From Gymnopilus junonius (taxonomy: Eukaryota > Basidiomycota > Agaricomycetes > Agaricales > Galerinaceae): DNA of 64,000 nucleotides. Shown here piece by piece: positions 37,750-49,655 of this stretch. Position 1 is the first letter of the stretch. Each line of letters begins with the position of its first letter. The notes beneath the pieces were generated by a model. It ran no database searches, had not been told where the DNA came from, and saw only the letters and a program-made list of their open reading frames with translations. A program made the position numbers and the translations under genes. The stretch covers positions 37,599 to 101,598 of the forward strand of contig JADNYJ010000147.1 in NCBI GenBank assembly GCA_015501075.1. The letters are read 5' to 3'.

Positions 37750-40029
37750 TTACCACCGCCTGCGTTTGATATCGCCGCCTTCTCCAACCTCTAACGAACC
37801 CAGCACTTCCCGTTTTCCGATAGGAGCTACGCCGGCTGTTGCTTGTTGTAAACCCATACCCGGACGACCTCCTCGAATGGTACTAGGTGGACTGGGGACG
37901 CCAAATATCAGTATAACATCATGCGAAAAGTTCAAGAGAGGAAAAAAAAAACTTACCCCATAGCATCAGCTGGTCGCTTCATGCCTGTAGTGACACCCTG
38001 GCCGGTGCTAACCCCGGACTGTAAAGGATTCTGTAGTAATCAAGGAGAGTATAGTCAGTCAGCCACAGCCGCACTCATAAAGAAATCGAAACGCGTACCA
38101 TTCCAGGTGGGAACCGAAAGCTCCCCACCGAAGGCGTCGAGGTTCGCTTGACACCAGCATCCCCCGGATTCGAGGAAAAGGATGAATTAGACGTGGAAGT
38201 CTGCGCGTTGGCGTTGCGATTGTTCTGCGGAGCAACGTTCTGGTCCTGATTTTGCTGCCTTTGATTCATATACCGCTGGTGTTGCTGTTGGGGGTATGAA
38301 GTCGCCCGTGAGGATGTAATGCCATGATGAAAAGGCGGAAGTGGAGGTGGGTCCATTGAAGAGGAAGTAGTATTAGATGAGGAAGAGACGTTATAAGTAT
38401 TGTTAGAAGCATTGAAATGGGCTTGCTGTGATACAGTCTTTGCGGGAGCTGCAGCTGATAACGATGTTCCAGAACCTGAAATTGTTGTCTTTGATTGATC
38501 TTGAATTTGGGCTGGTACAGCATCAAATTCTCCTCGCAAAGCAGCTTCGATTAATTCTTGCCGCGATTTAGCCGCGTCATCGCCCCTCGAACTCGACGCA
38601 GGTGGTCTAGACACATTCCATTGGACATGTTCCAAGCTATTTTCCTCGGGAGGTCTCGAGAGTCCCTCTTCTTGATCTATAGGTCGGCCAGTGTCAAAAT
38701 CAGATTCGATGGGTCGTCCGACATCTGCATCGTCGGCTGCGATGGGTGGACCGAGGTCGGCCATGGCGAGGATTGCAGCATCATCAGAGTTGAACCCATA
38801 ATCATCATCTTCGTATTTGACGGCTTGGGGATCTGCTGCCTTGGCAGCCTGAGGCGGACCAGTGGGTTCAGAGAAGGAGACACGACGTTCTGATTGTTGG
38901 GCATGCTGTTGTTGCAGTATGATATTGCGTTGTGCTGAACTATTGGGAGTGATAGGCTGCTGGCGTGAATGCGGCTGTACTGTGGTTTGGACAGTAACAT
39001 TAGAAACTTGATTAGAATTATTGGTCCTTGTAGTATTTGAAGTGGAAGCAGCACTGGAAGCGCGAACTTCCGCGCGCATATGTTGGGGTATCGGCGTGAT
39101 AGGCTTCATTTCCATTTGTTGCATAGACGGTCGTGAAGGGGCATTTTGATTTGCGTGTGGTGTCTTGGGTATACTGCTGCTCGAAGAGGTGGAGGCTGAT
39201 AAAGATGACGCTTTCGGTTTGACATCCTCAAATTCTGGACGTCTGTGTAATTCTTCCTTATTGAATTTGAGCTAGTTTTAGGGTTATTATCATGGCAGAA
39301 CATTAGTTCGCTCTGAACCTATGGGACTTACGGGCTCGAATTTGACCTTGATGATCTCGGAGGTATATGATTTATCGTATAGACAATTGCCCAGGACATT
39401 ACCGAAATTACGCAGGGCACGTTTCAGTCCGTCTGTAACAGCTTCCTTCTTGCACTATAATTGGAATTAGAATTGTAAGCTTGATAAGAATATTGTTGAC
39501 GAGCCTTATCAAGTGCTGCACCCTTGCTTTTCGAATTCTCTAGCATTCCATATCCAATGTCTTCATGGTAAACCCCATCCCTTAGCGTAACCCTCATGAT
39601 GGCAGTGACTCCAACGCTATATCTCCTTGTCTCCTCGCTGTAGTCCACGAAGTCCATTGTTAGACTGACAACACTCGAACTCCAGCCGTTGAATCCGAAA
39701 ACTTCATTCGCAAGATTGATGATCTTCCATCCTTCAACATACGTCAGCTTTGGACCACCTCCAGGACCTGGACGTTGGGATATGTATTCGGGCCCGAGTT
39801 TTTGGTCGAGTTTAACTTGCAAAGTCGCAATCTTCTTGGCGGTCTCTTCCGATATTGACTCGTTGGCGAAGAGTGACTGTGAATTGAAAGGAGAGAAGGG
39901 CTGTTGTGGCAAGGGTGTCCCATGCATCATGGGATTAAACGACATGGCCCCATGCGAGACGATAGACGAATTGAAAGAACTCTTGGCGGTGAATGAATCG
40001 ACGAGGTGCCCGCTAAATGCGCTAGCCAT
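37750..40029 (-). CDS. RAD52: RAD52 homologous recombination protein
   Basis: A recombination mediator that loads the recombinase onto RPA-coated single-stranded DNA and anneals complementary strands in the nucleus. ATG at 40029 gives [13 protein letters not shown]. The conserved N-terminal annealing domain includes [59 protein letters not shown] and [20 protein letters not shown], then [10 protein letters not shown] long low-complexity Gln/Ser/Asn-rich C-terminal part follows and ends GDIKRRRW with stop at 37750. The introns at about 39240-39330, 38010-38100 and 37890-37960 have normal signals. The first intron (39455-39504) seems to start with GC rather than GT; without removing it the frame breaks within the conserved domain. 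Confidence 0.94.
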
Positions 40030-40471
40030 ACAAGTAGTGTCTAGTACAGGTAAGGACCTTTCAAACCAGACTTAAGAACAGGACTTGTTGTGTCCTGTAA
40101 CAAATGCAAAGGGTTAGGATATCCAAGAAAAGGGACTGAAAAGTTAAAACGAGTCAATGTTACAGAGTTCCGTTCCACATTGAACATTTTTATTTTTAGA
40201 CCGAAAATACCACGTGACCGTGCCACACTACATAACATCTACAAATGTCTTTAGTTACATTGATCGAGACTTCTTTCCTACGGGTAAAAAATGTTGATTC
40301 ACGCAATGACATAATATAAGGAGCACAGAAAAGCGTAATCGAAACAGAGGGAAAAAAACGCGTCAATTTTTGAGGTCACGCAAAGCTTCTACCATCCTCA
40401 CAACCCTGCCTTCAGATCAATGACGGAGAGCCACGAATAATTAAAGCCAACACCCATGCTATCTCATGTCC
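40030..40471. other. Intergenic between RAD52 and SEC24
   Basis: About 440 bases that should hold the RAD52 promoter and the SEC24 3' end, both genes being on the minus strand. No coding region is seen. Confidence 0.5.
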
Positions 40472-43400
40472 CTAATAGCCTCCATTTCCACTAGCACCGT
40501 TAACCTGTATACAAAAGGTGAAAGGAAAGTCAGCGACAATTCGAAACTACAACCGTTCAAGACAACCAGCCAACAGCCAGAATACAGGAACGTATATAAG
40601 GGGTGAACGAACAAACCTAGCCGCAATCCGAAACACCCCACTGAACCACAACCGCCACTACCTCACAAAAATCTAAAGGATTATCCCGCGACATTTACCT
40701 TATCTTTGAGAGTAGAAATGAACTGCTGGTAACTTGGCAGCATATCCGCACGATCTTGGATAAGCATGCTGAGGGCCCAGAGTCTGAGAGGAGGCTCGCC
40801 GTCCTCCTTGACGATGTATAGATGGGGGTAGTACACTCCACGGCGTAGTTCGCGGATCTTTTGGATAATAGCATTGATACGTTGAGAGAATGGGTTGTCA
40901 AGGGCTCTGAGGGTAGTCTTGGAGGGAAAAAATCTTAAACCAAGGCTGATATGGAATATAAGCCCCGACATACCTTTCCACCACGCAATACATCATAACT
41001 CGGCAGATCAAACACATCTTGCACAAGTTGAGGAACAGCATCCCGACCAACCCATAAGAAAATGGTCTGGCCGTCTTCAATCAAGTACAGACCATGCCTC
41101 TCCAGTCTCTCAGAAGTGAGAGGAAGAGCCGGGGGTAAGATGACACCATGCTCGCCGATCGTGCCAGCTTCATCGGGCATGTTGTGCAATGAATAGAATG
41201 CCGGGTAAAGGTATGGCATGAGTAGTTGGGAGGGCGTTGAAGTCAGAAGAGCTTGGGAATATGCGCGGATATCAGGGGGTATTTGGGCGCTTTGCCGGAT
41301 GCCGACCTAAAGAAAACACGGAAGCAACGTCAGTCAAATAATAAAGTGCATAGAAGAGAGTTGGACGGCGTCACGTTTTTGAGGAGACCAAGGACGAGGA
41401 CAGGCAACATCTTCATGTTGTCAGAGATCGCCAGTTGTGCACTAGCACCAGCCCCACTCGAGGTCATGCTCGTCTTGTACGAAACCAAAATATCAACCAA
41501 TTTTTGTATAATGTATTCACGAGCATCCTCCAGTTTGTGCGTTAGTGACCTCTCGACAGCCTTATTCGCAAGGAAAGTCGTGAGAGCAATTTGGTCGACC
41601 GATGCAAACACCTCAGAGAGGTTTGTGGTCGTAGGCAGAGCCATGGTAATGACACGGATGCGACGTTCACCTTGAGTTGATTGAGTCAGTACCTGAGGAT
41701 AATAAAGTATCCAGAGAACTTACCGTAACAGGTGGTATGCAGAACGGCAGTTTGGAAGACAACAAAAGGCGTGGTGATGGCTTCCTCAATCTGAACCTCA
41801 ATGGCATAAGATTGGTCTTGAGGAACAGCAGGCATAGCCAACAGATCTGTCGAGCGGACGAAAAAGTTGCCGTGGAAAGATGCCATACGTAGCCCTATTG
41901 CAACAAAGCGCAACAGGTCAAGACAGGAAAGGATGGCATAGAGACGGCAAACGGACCTCGGGAAGCACGCACACGCATGACAGCCTCCAACATGATGGGC
42001 TGGGCGAGCACTTTGCCAAACTCATGAGCAAACTTCAAAGCATCTTCTGATCGCCCAGCGTTGAATGCGGGGTAGTAGTATGTCTGCCCGGAAGTGTAAT
42101 GTGGCAGGCACGCTAGAATAAATTGAATATATGTTAGCCCGATATAATAGCAGCCATTTGAACGACAGACTGACCGAGAGTTGCAACATCCTGATAAGCT
42201 GCGCTGAACAAAAACATGTCAACGGAAACTTGCGTCCTGGAGCACTCAATAGCGAAAGTCTTGTAGAATGGAGAAGCAGCCTGAAGCAGATTAGATTCCT
42301 GTATAGAGGCAACTTGGTAAACGTTGTTGTAAATACAGATCAAAAGAACGAACCTTGGCAGTGCCGAGAATCTTGGGATCTTCTCTGTTCTTTAGCGCAC
42401 CAGCGCCAACAGAAGGCAGCGTCGATGACAAAACAATAATCTTGCCACCAATAGGTGACTAGAAGAGTAAAAGTATCAGAATTCCGTTCTGAGTCTGTGC
42501 ACTGGTAGCTTTACCATCAGCTTGAAGCCAGCTTGCAGAGCAGGTCCCATCGCACTACCAATAATGCTGTTATCCTGGAACATGTCCCCAATCCGTCCAA
42601 GGAGAGCTTCTAATGAAGCACGCGCCTCGGCGATGTTGACAAGGAGGTCGTTGGGCTTGGGCAAGAAGACATCGTCGATATCAGACACAACGAGCATAGA
42701 CGATTCGGTGCTTCCAGGCTGCATGACAGGTCTGAGAACCAATACATGAAAAGGGTAGTAGCAATAAACGCACACTCATGGAGAAGAAGTAGAGAGAGAC
42801 ATCATAACAGATAATGGCAATCTTCGTCCTTTCATCTTCGTCGGGAATGCGGTCCAAATTTTCAAGGATAGTCCGTGTAGCAGTTGCGACCATACCTGGC
42901 AATATTTGTTAGTGTTACCAGGTCATGTCAGACTTGTACTAAACACACCAGATTGAACAGCCGTATGACTGACATCAATCAAGAACACGTAAACGGCTGG
43001 CTGAGGAGGGCGAACCATGTACTCCGTAGGAGCTACGAACTCAACAGCAGAGTTGTTGAGCTCTGCACGAGCCCACCGGTCACCAGGCTGGTTACGGACC
43101 TGATCCCAATCAAATAGTTGAGGGACTTCGTTGGTCATATTACACATGCAACATCTCCATCTGTGAATTTCAATGAAACTGATTAGACTGATTTATTGGC
43201 CACTGATTAAAATATATACCTGTTTCCTCCATCAATGAATTGGACGTAAGGGTTGATGTAAGTCCTGCATCGTCTGCAACGAGCAATCACTGTATCAGTA
43301 ATGAGAGGCACAGCCTCTTCGCCTTCATTCAAGGATCGATATGGGGTAAGGACAAGGGCGAGAGGAAGCTTGGATTTGCTTAAAAGTGATGACGTCGTTG

Positions 43401-44176
43401 GAATAGCATTTACAGTTGATCGGCAGTAGCTTGGATCGGCGTTGGCAGTCGGAGACGGGGATATACATGAATTGGGAGGAAGCCGAATTTCAGGTGGAGG
43501 CCGTTGAAGGTCGCGTGGATCCGGGGGAGAGGTAAGGAGATTAGTCGTGTAGAGTTGGAATTGTTTTTGACCCATTCCCATCTGTCCAAACTGATTGGCA
43601 AGGGCGTCAACTGCTGGAGGTTGTCCATATTGAGGTTGGTTGAACGCAGGGCTGTTGATGTATTCAGGCTCAGCCTGGGCATAATATCCACCCTGACCAG
43701 GCGCTACACCTGGTTGCGCTTGCGCTTGCTGTGCTGCAAACTGGTTCTCTGCAGCAAGACCGGGAGTAAACAAGGGTCCTTGGGGTTGCTGCGGTTGTAG
43801 TCCAGGGACTGCAGCTCCGTAAGTTGGATCAACGGCAGTCTCTCCCCCATAATACACTTGAGTTTGACCAGGTGCGTACTGACGACGCTTAGCGTGACCA
43901 GGGTGAACTGCGGGTGCTACTCCAGCGGCTTGACCCTCTAATCCAACAGGAGCGGCAGCCGGAGGGTCCCACTGTGTATGTCCGGTATTCGTTTCTGTTG
44001 TGGACTCTGTCAATCCAAACATTTCTACAAGATATGATATGGGGCTGACCTATGAAGAGATATCGCTGATGTGTAGCATCCCTAGTAAAAAATTAGTGCG
44101 ATTTTCAAAATCTGTACGGTTTAACTGACCATTCTGCTGCCCAGCCAGGGGGTAGTTGTTCTGCAGGGGCAGCCAT
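40472..44176 (-). CDS. SEC24: COPII coat subunit Sec24 with an N-terminal WW-like domain
   Basis: A cargo-binding subunit of the COPII coat on ER exit sites, paired with Sec23. ATG at 44176. The first three exons join into [19 protein letters not shown] then [11 protein letters not shown], which has the two Trp, the Tyr and the Pro of a WW domain. A Pro/Gln/Ala-rich segment follows, then the Sec24 zinc finger ([12 protein letters not shown] and, after an intron, CCMCN), the trunk ([34 protein letters not shown]), beta-barrel and helical parts ([30 protein letters not shown]) and the gelsolin-like end ([20 protein letters not shown]...[13 protein letters not shown]). The stop is uncertain: splicing a 175-nt intron gives [10 protein letters not shown] ending at 40472, while reading through ends at 40681. 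No damage was seen. Confidence 0.93.
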
Positions 44177-44784
44177 AAAGCGAGCTGAGCGAGAGGAGAG
44201 AGTTTAAGTAGCGTGATCCCGAGTATGTGATCCATCTCGCCACGTCCTCTAAATGCAACGACAAACACGCTATAGCCAAACAACCGCCATCATTCCTCCT
44301 CCTGTCATGTCCGCCATTGTTAGGGTATTTCAGACACGTATGCTATCTACGTATTTGTTTCCTGGCACTTGCACCACCCTTATGTTTTGGTAGCTACCTT
44401 ACAGCGCGGTTTTGGACTCGATGGCCACCCCTGTCTCCAATATGTGACTCTAATCACTTTGACGGACTCGATTCGCTGAGGACCTTGAAGTGCGCGTAAT
44501 TTGGCCTTCCGACTTCGCCCTGGTTAATTTTTTATCTTGTACTTGGCTCTGAAAGACTCCAATTACTCATATGTTTCCGCCTGGCAATTCGGTGGTCATT
44601 TGATCTGGGTACCAATATGCGTTGACAAACTATCTACTTTGACTTACCTTTGTTCCTACCCAACTCTTCTGAATTGAACAACTCGTCGTTCAACGCTACG
44701 AAATAGAACCTATCCAGGAAGACAGGTATCGAGGTAAGGATGGAAAGTTATGTTACCACAATAAAAAAGGTGTATGTTGCTCCT
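44177..44784. other. Intergenic, no gene seen
   Basis: About 600 bases between the SEC24 start and the F-box gene stop. It probably includes the SEC24 promoter. The short open frames have no family features. Confidence 0.5.
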
Positions 44785-46290
44785 TTACCAAAACCACTCC
44801 TTTTCAGTAGCCCAGTCCTCCTTCGCACTATCTTCCAATATCGTGAAATCAAGACCGCATAAATCCTGAGACGCTTGTAAAGGTAACTTGAAGTGAGTTG
44901 TGAATGCGCTGTCATCATCATGACATAGCAGAACCTTCCGCAGGCGAGCAGGTCCGTTTCCGGGGTAAGAATCATCCATGCTGAGGGGGCGGGTACGAGA
45001 ATGTATCATTTTTAGCAACACTTCTATGAGTCCGACCATTTCCTCCTCGAAACTCTCGTAGAACCTTGCATCCTCGGAGTCGATGTACATAGTGAAAGAC
45101 TCGAGCTTCGGAAGGATCGAGTGATACTCGTAATCTGGATTGTATGTGAGGCCTGCAAGGAAAGACTTGTACGTTACCATACAGGAATCAACCACAAGAT
45201 TAACCAGTTCAGGGGTTGAACGAAGGATGTCCAAAAGAGCATCGCCTTTGATTTGAGTATACCCTAGTATGAGTGTTTGAAGGTGGTGAAGCTGACGCAC
45301 GAAATGTTGGTAGTGGACTACGTCACCATCATCCCAGGAAAATAAATAGTTGCCCAGGCCTAACGAGGAGAGGAGATGAAGGTGATTGAGTGTTGGAAAA
45401 TATAAATCCCGAAAAAAACTTGAATTATGGCAATCCTCAAAAGTTAAGGAGAGGGTAGTAAGGTGGTATGCGGTGATTGACCCTTTCAAAGGAGGAGTAT
45501 CTTCACTGACAATCATTGATAAGCGTTCGAGAAGGGGAAATTCTTGAATAATATGACGAAAAATTGCCCCGGGGAAAGCCGCAAGAAGTGATAAATGGGT
45601 GAGATGTGAAGAGGAGAAAGAGTGAGGAATTAAGATGTCCTGGGCTAATTGCAGTTGCCGAAGCTGAGGAACTTGCAGGACAGATGACAGAACTCGAGAC
45701 ACATCCGAACCTGAGTTCAAGTGAAACTGAAGTTCTAAGCATTCCAAGTTATTCATGTCGGAAGGGGGAATATTGCAGAGTATTTGGGCGTCCTCTCGTG
45801 GTATAGATAGCTTTAGCTTGTGTATGATATGAACATGATCGAGAACGGCAGCTCGGAGGACTTTGGGCCATGTTAAGCGCTCTCCTTGTCGACTAAAAAA
45901 TGGAGAGTGGAGTGTTACTGACAAAGCCACATGCAGGCCTTTGCTAGCAGCGTGCCATAACGCCACCTGTTCCAGCATTCGACTCCGGACCTCTAAAAAT
46001 CGATGCCAGAGAGTTTGTTCGTAAAGTTCGGAATCGCCCATGTCCACGTCCGCAACTCCCCAGTTTCCTTCGCGACACTCCAAAGAAAAACTTCTCCAGA
46101 GAGGAGAAAAATTAAGGGCGATTCGTCTCCAAAAGGAACACACATGCATGAGGAGAAGAGGCGCACTTTCTGGGTGAAGTGGTGGTAAAAAGATTGTCGA
46201 TGACACTGGCAGACATTCAGCAAATATTTGTTCAATAATCTCATGGGGCAAGGACATGAACTGCATTACTGCTTTTGCTATGGCGGCCAT
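44785..46290 (-). CDS. F-box protein, single exon
   Basis: A putative substrate receptor of SCF-type ubiquitin ligases. ATG at 46290 (MAAIAKAVMQFMSLPHEII) in good context; the frame stays open seven codons further upstream but without an ATG. The N-terminus carries a basidiomycete F-box, LPHEIIEQIFAECLPVSS and then LLLMHVCSFWRRIALNFSPLW. The remaining roughly 440 residues hold irregular leucine-rich strands (for example NLECLELQFHL, RLSMIV and HLQTLILGYTQ), consistent with an LRR-like target-binding part. About 501 residues, ending EKEWFW. Such proteins are highly multiplied in agarics and their targets are unknown. It points away from a broken F-box gene on the plus strand. Confidence 0.88.
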   Translation of the reverse strand: MAAIAKAVMQFMSLPHEIIEQIFAECLPVSSTIFLPPLHPESAPLLLMHVCSFWRRIALNFSPLWRSFSLECREGNWGVADVDMGDSELYEQTLWHRFLEVRSRMLEQVALWHAASKGLHVALSVTLHSPFFSRQGERLTWPKVLRAAVLDHVHIIHKLKLSIPREDAQILCNIPPSDMNNLECLELQFHLNSGSDVSRVLSSVLQVPQLRQLQLAQDILIPHSFSSSHLTHLSLLAAFPGAIFRHIIQEFPLLERLSMIVSEDTPPLKGSITAYHLTTLSLTFEDCHNSSFFRDLYFPTLNHLHLLSSLGLGNYLFSWDDGDVVHYQHFVRQLHHLQTLILGYTQIKGDALLDILRSTPELVNLVVDSCMVTYKSFLAGLTYNPDYEYHSILPKLESFTMYIDSEDARFYESFEEEMVGLIEVLLKMIHSRTRPLSMDDSYPGNGPARLRKVLLCHDDDSAFTTHFKLPLQASQDLCGLDFTILEDSAKEDWATEKEWFW

Positions 46291-46699
46291 CGAAAGACAG
46301 ACTCGTATCAAGCTAAATCTGTGTCAAATGCGATGTTAATGCGATCACCGAATTACAACTTCAAGACTTACTAGCGACAGTAACCTTTAGGTTATAGTAA
46401 TTGTTCTCCAGACCGCCGACCTCAGATCTGGTCGAATGTCGTAGATTTCCACAATGGATTGAAAAGCATAGTATGATGGTCAAATGATGGTGACAAGTCC
46501 TGAGTCGACCGTAAATTATGGTAACTTTGTGACGTTGCCTCTACATATCTTTCAGAACCTTTCTGATGTCACAATACACCAAATGTCTGATAACACCTCT
46601 TACCCATCTTAGTTTCTATTTACCAAGCACTACCTCTGTCGATGTGAGCAATCTCCCCTAACTCTCTAGAACTATTAACGGAACTCTCAAGCAGAAAGC

Positions 46700-48323
46700 A
46701 TGCTGCACTCAACCGCTATGGATTGGATCGTGAAGCCAAAAGTGCATGATTTGGATATATCAGAAATTCTCCAAGAAATAAGAAAATGCGAAGAGGAAAG
46801 GATCGCTCTTCTTTGTCGTATTACAGAAATTAACGGCCGAATACTAGAACTCCAGGAAGGGTACGTGGCGATTTGTAACAGAAGATCGCATGTGCTCCAA
46901 TTACCCGAGGAGATCACTCGAATTATTTTTCTTTATACGCAGGATGATCGCAGAGAAAATGCATCCCTCCTCAAGCCCCTTGGCGTGTCTGGGCGACTCC
47001 CAAAGGTGGTGATTTCCCATGTTTGCCGTGAATGAAGGTTTGTATCCCTCGCCTACCCTTTTCTATGGACAAGATTCATGTACGATGGATCTCGCGCCAG
47101 GCGCATCCCATTGAACCGGTTCAAAACATATATGCAAAGATCTAAACTGAAGCCCCTAGAGTTGTGGTTTAATTTCAAAGGTGTCAACCCCGAGAAAACC
47201 AACTGCGACGGCCATTTAGATTTACTCGAGACTGCAATCAGTCATGTCCAGCGCTGGAAACGCATCACTGTGATATCAGAGCAAGAAACTCCTCTTTTGT
47301 CTATTCCACTTTTGCTCGGATGCATCTCTGCACCCAACCTTGAACACTGCTCTGTACCAATATTGATGAGGAACCCTGTGGATAAGTAACAAGCTTGAAG
47401 CCCATCATATTCAAGAACGGCTTACCAAATCTAAAATCTGTAGTACTGGACAGTGCTATCGGATTAGGTTTCCTCCCACCACTACACACCATTACCACCT
47501 CTGCCTCGAGTTGCCAGATATTGAAATGTGCCTCCAATAGAGCAACCCTTTCCCTGGCCAACATTCGTCGAAATTCTATCCATTCCTTCCTTGATCAACT
47601 TATTCATCACCGGACCAATTTTTGAAGACCCTCCCTCAGTTGTATTGATTGACCCTATAACGATGAACAACCCCAAGGACCTTCGTTTTTCCGCGACCGA
47701 TTCCCTTCAACTGTGTTTACCATTCTTCAAAGCTCCATCACTTGAAACACTTCTCATCATGCAGGAGTCTTTGGCAGACGTAGGAGGCGACCAACCAGAA
47801 CCATTAGGGTTTCCTTCTCTGAGTTCTTTCTCTCTCATTGACATGCTCCTCACTTTGCCGGCCACACAATATTTTGCTCGGATGACAAAATTGGCAAACT
47901 AACATCACAATTGTCAATAAGGAGTATGATGTGAGCCTCTTTCATGTCTTGCTAAGTTCACACAGCGATTGCTGGACCAGTCTGAAAGACCTGACACTGG
48001 ACCTCCATATCGGCTCACGACTGAATGAAGTCATACTATTTGCACAGACTCATTGTTGCAGTGGCCTAGTGCTCCATGTATCTAATGACATACTTGACGA
48101 ATGGCTTTGCCAACTTTTCCTGGGTAGGCCATATGCATATGACGAATTAACTAACCTGTGTCATATTGAAGTGATGGACATTAAGTCCAGAATAATCAAT
48201 CCATTGTGGCAGGAGCATTGGCCCAGTGATCAGTGGATTCCTGACCATCTGCTGGACACTGACAGTGAATACAAGTCCGATGAGTCTGACGGAAGTGTAA
48301 GGCTGATAGCTGAGGCGCATTAG
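46700..48323 (+). pseudogene. Broken F-box/LRR-like gene
   Basis: The start MLHSTAMDWIVKP leads into a coiled segment (EILQEIRKCEEERIALLCRI) and an F-box (LQLPEEITRIIFLYTQ, KVVISHVCRE). There a TGA at 47033 replaces what is normally Trp; the same frame then continues RFVSLAYPFLW. A second stop follows near 47389. Readable parts then jump frames: LPNLKSVVLDSAIG, then FVEILSIPSLINLFITGPIF, then SLKDLTLDLHIGSRLNE. With two stops and at least two frame changes, it cannot make a full protein. It is divergent from the intact F-box gene at 44785-46290 and is probably an old relative. Confidence 0.82.
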
Positions 48324-48882
48324 TGCCACGTCCCAGATGCTTCAGACCAATTCAGACACCTGATCTTTTTACATTCAATTGTGTACCGCTGTAGTATTAG
48401 GGTCATCGACAACCATGACTTCAGTGAATCCCAATTGCATTCGGTCGAATAAGGTTAAAGTGGCGCAGTTTCAACTCAAAGCTCCGTTGTAAACAGAACA
48501 TGTCACATGTCATAGCTCCGAGTCTCTTCACTTCAACAATCGATTACATAATAATAATATCACTATAGCAGTGACTGCTAGTATCATTTACCTTGAAACT
48601 TCCCCACTGAACTGTGAACTAAGGTTGTTCATAGTAGGCCTAGTCCGAGCGAGTAGATTTCTCTTACAACAATATTGCCCAGCATCCACAAATTCCTTAT
48701 TTTGGAACTGCCACCATGCTACTACTTACGCCCCAGCATTCTGCTTTCAGAACAGGTACTTCATTCTACATGTTCAGATGTCCTGCATGACTTCAGCAAC
48801 TTCTTGATATTCAGCATGGCCTTTCTATTCATGTCAATCTCTCAGAGCTCACGCTTGTCAAATCTGAGCAGTGTTGAAGATG
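48324..48882. other. Spacer before the retroelement LTR
   Basis: About 560 bases with no supportable coding region, ending at the putative LTR edge at 48883. Confidence 0.4.
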
Positions 48883-49284
48883 TGTTATCTTAGAGTTCCG
48901 TAATCGAGTGTTAGCATAGATTTAAAATAGAAAGATGAGTGATTGAAACCTTAATCCTTGAAGACAAGATCGCCGATGTACCGTACCACGGGACAACGCG
49001 TTATACAGGACCCCTGTATGACTTAGGACGATTGCGAGAACAGATAGTTCACACGGTGTGTTCGAGGGTAAAAGAGCTATATCATTGATGAGGCTGGGTG
49101 TCCTCTTATATACTGATAACTACAGCTAAATCTACTAGATTCTACTAACATCTACTAGTTTCCCGAGACTAGGAGTGAGTCGCTACGAGTCATTACTGAA
49201 TCGTAGTGACTGAGTGGCTACTTCGAAGCTTTGTGTTTCGGACCTAAAAATAGGTTACTTGATCCGTAAGGTCGTTCCACAACA
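48883..49284 (-). repeat. Putative 3' LTR (about 402 bp)
   Basis: On the minus strand it begins TGTTGTGGAACGACC right after GGGGGGGCTAA (polypurine-like) and could end in ...AGATAACA, giving TGTT/AACA ends. Inside are TATATAAG and short direct copies of ATCTACTAG-like sequence. No second LTR is in the window for comparison, so the 48883 edge is a guess from the terminal bases. Confidence 0.55.
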
Positions 49285-49655
49285 TTAGCCCCCCCAGTCT
49301 CGAAGTGCAAAGTGAAGAACCGTAAAGTAAAATAAGCATAGTATTGAAAAGGTATTTAGAAATTATTGAGCATAGATTGGTAAAATTAAAGAAACTCTTG
49401 GAGGGAAGAGGTGACGCTTTCGCGTGATTCTCTTCAGTAATGCGATAAGCTCGGGTCACAGTAAAAATTAAAGAAGAGTTGCATTTCGGGTAGCACCGCT
49501 ATCAATTATGAACTCATCCTTCCGGCGGTTGATGAAATGGGGATCCTTCCATTGAAAATGTCGGCAGCCCGGATGAGCTGAGCTTGATGAGCTCTTCCTG
49601 TGGCAGACTCGGTTGGGTGAAGAATGACGGCGTTGTCTAGGGAATAGTTTCTTCT
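49285..49655 (-). other. Gypsy element non-coding 3' part
   Basis: Spacer between the extra ORF and the LTR of the retroelement, ending in the polypurine-like run at about 49289-49295 next to the LTR. No coding region is seen. Confidence 0.4.

Noticed and set aside
49094..49103. CTGGGTGTCC inside the LTR, resembling the hairpin core
   Set aside because: The last two core bases do not match and the flanks are not complementary, so it is not counted as a family member.
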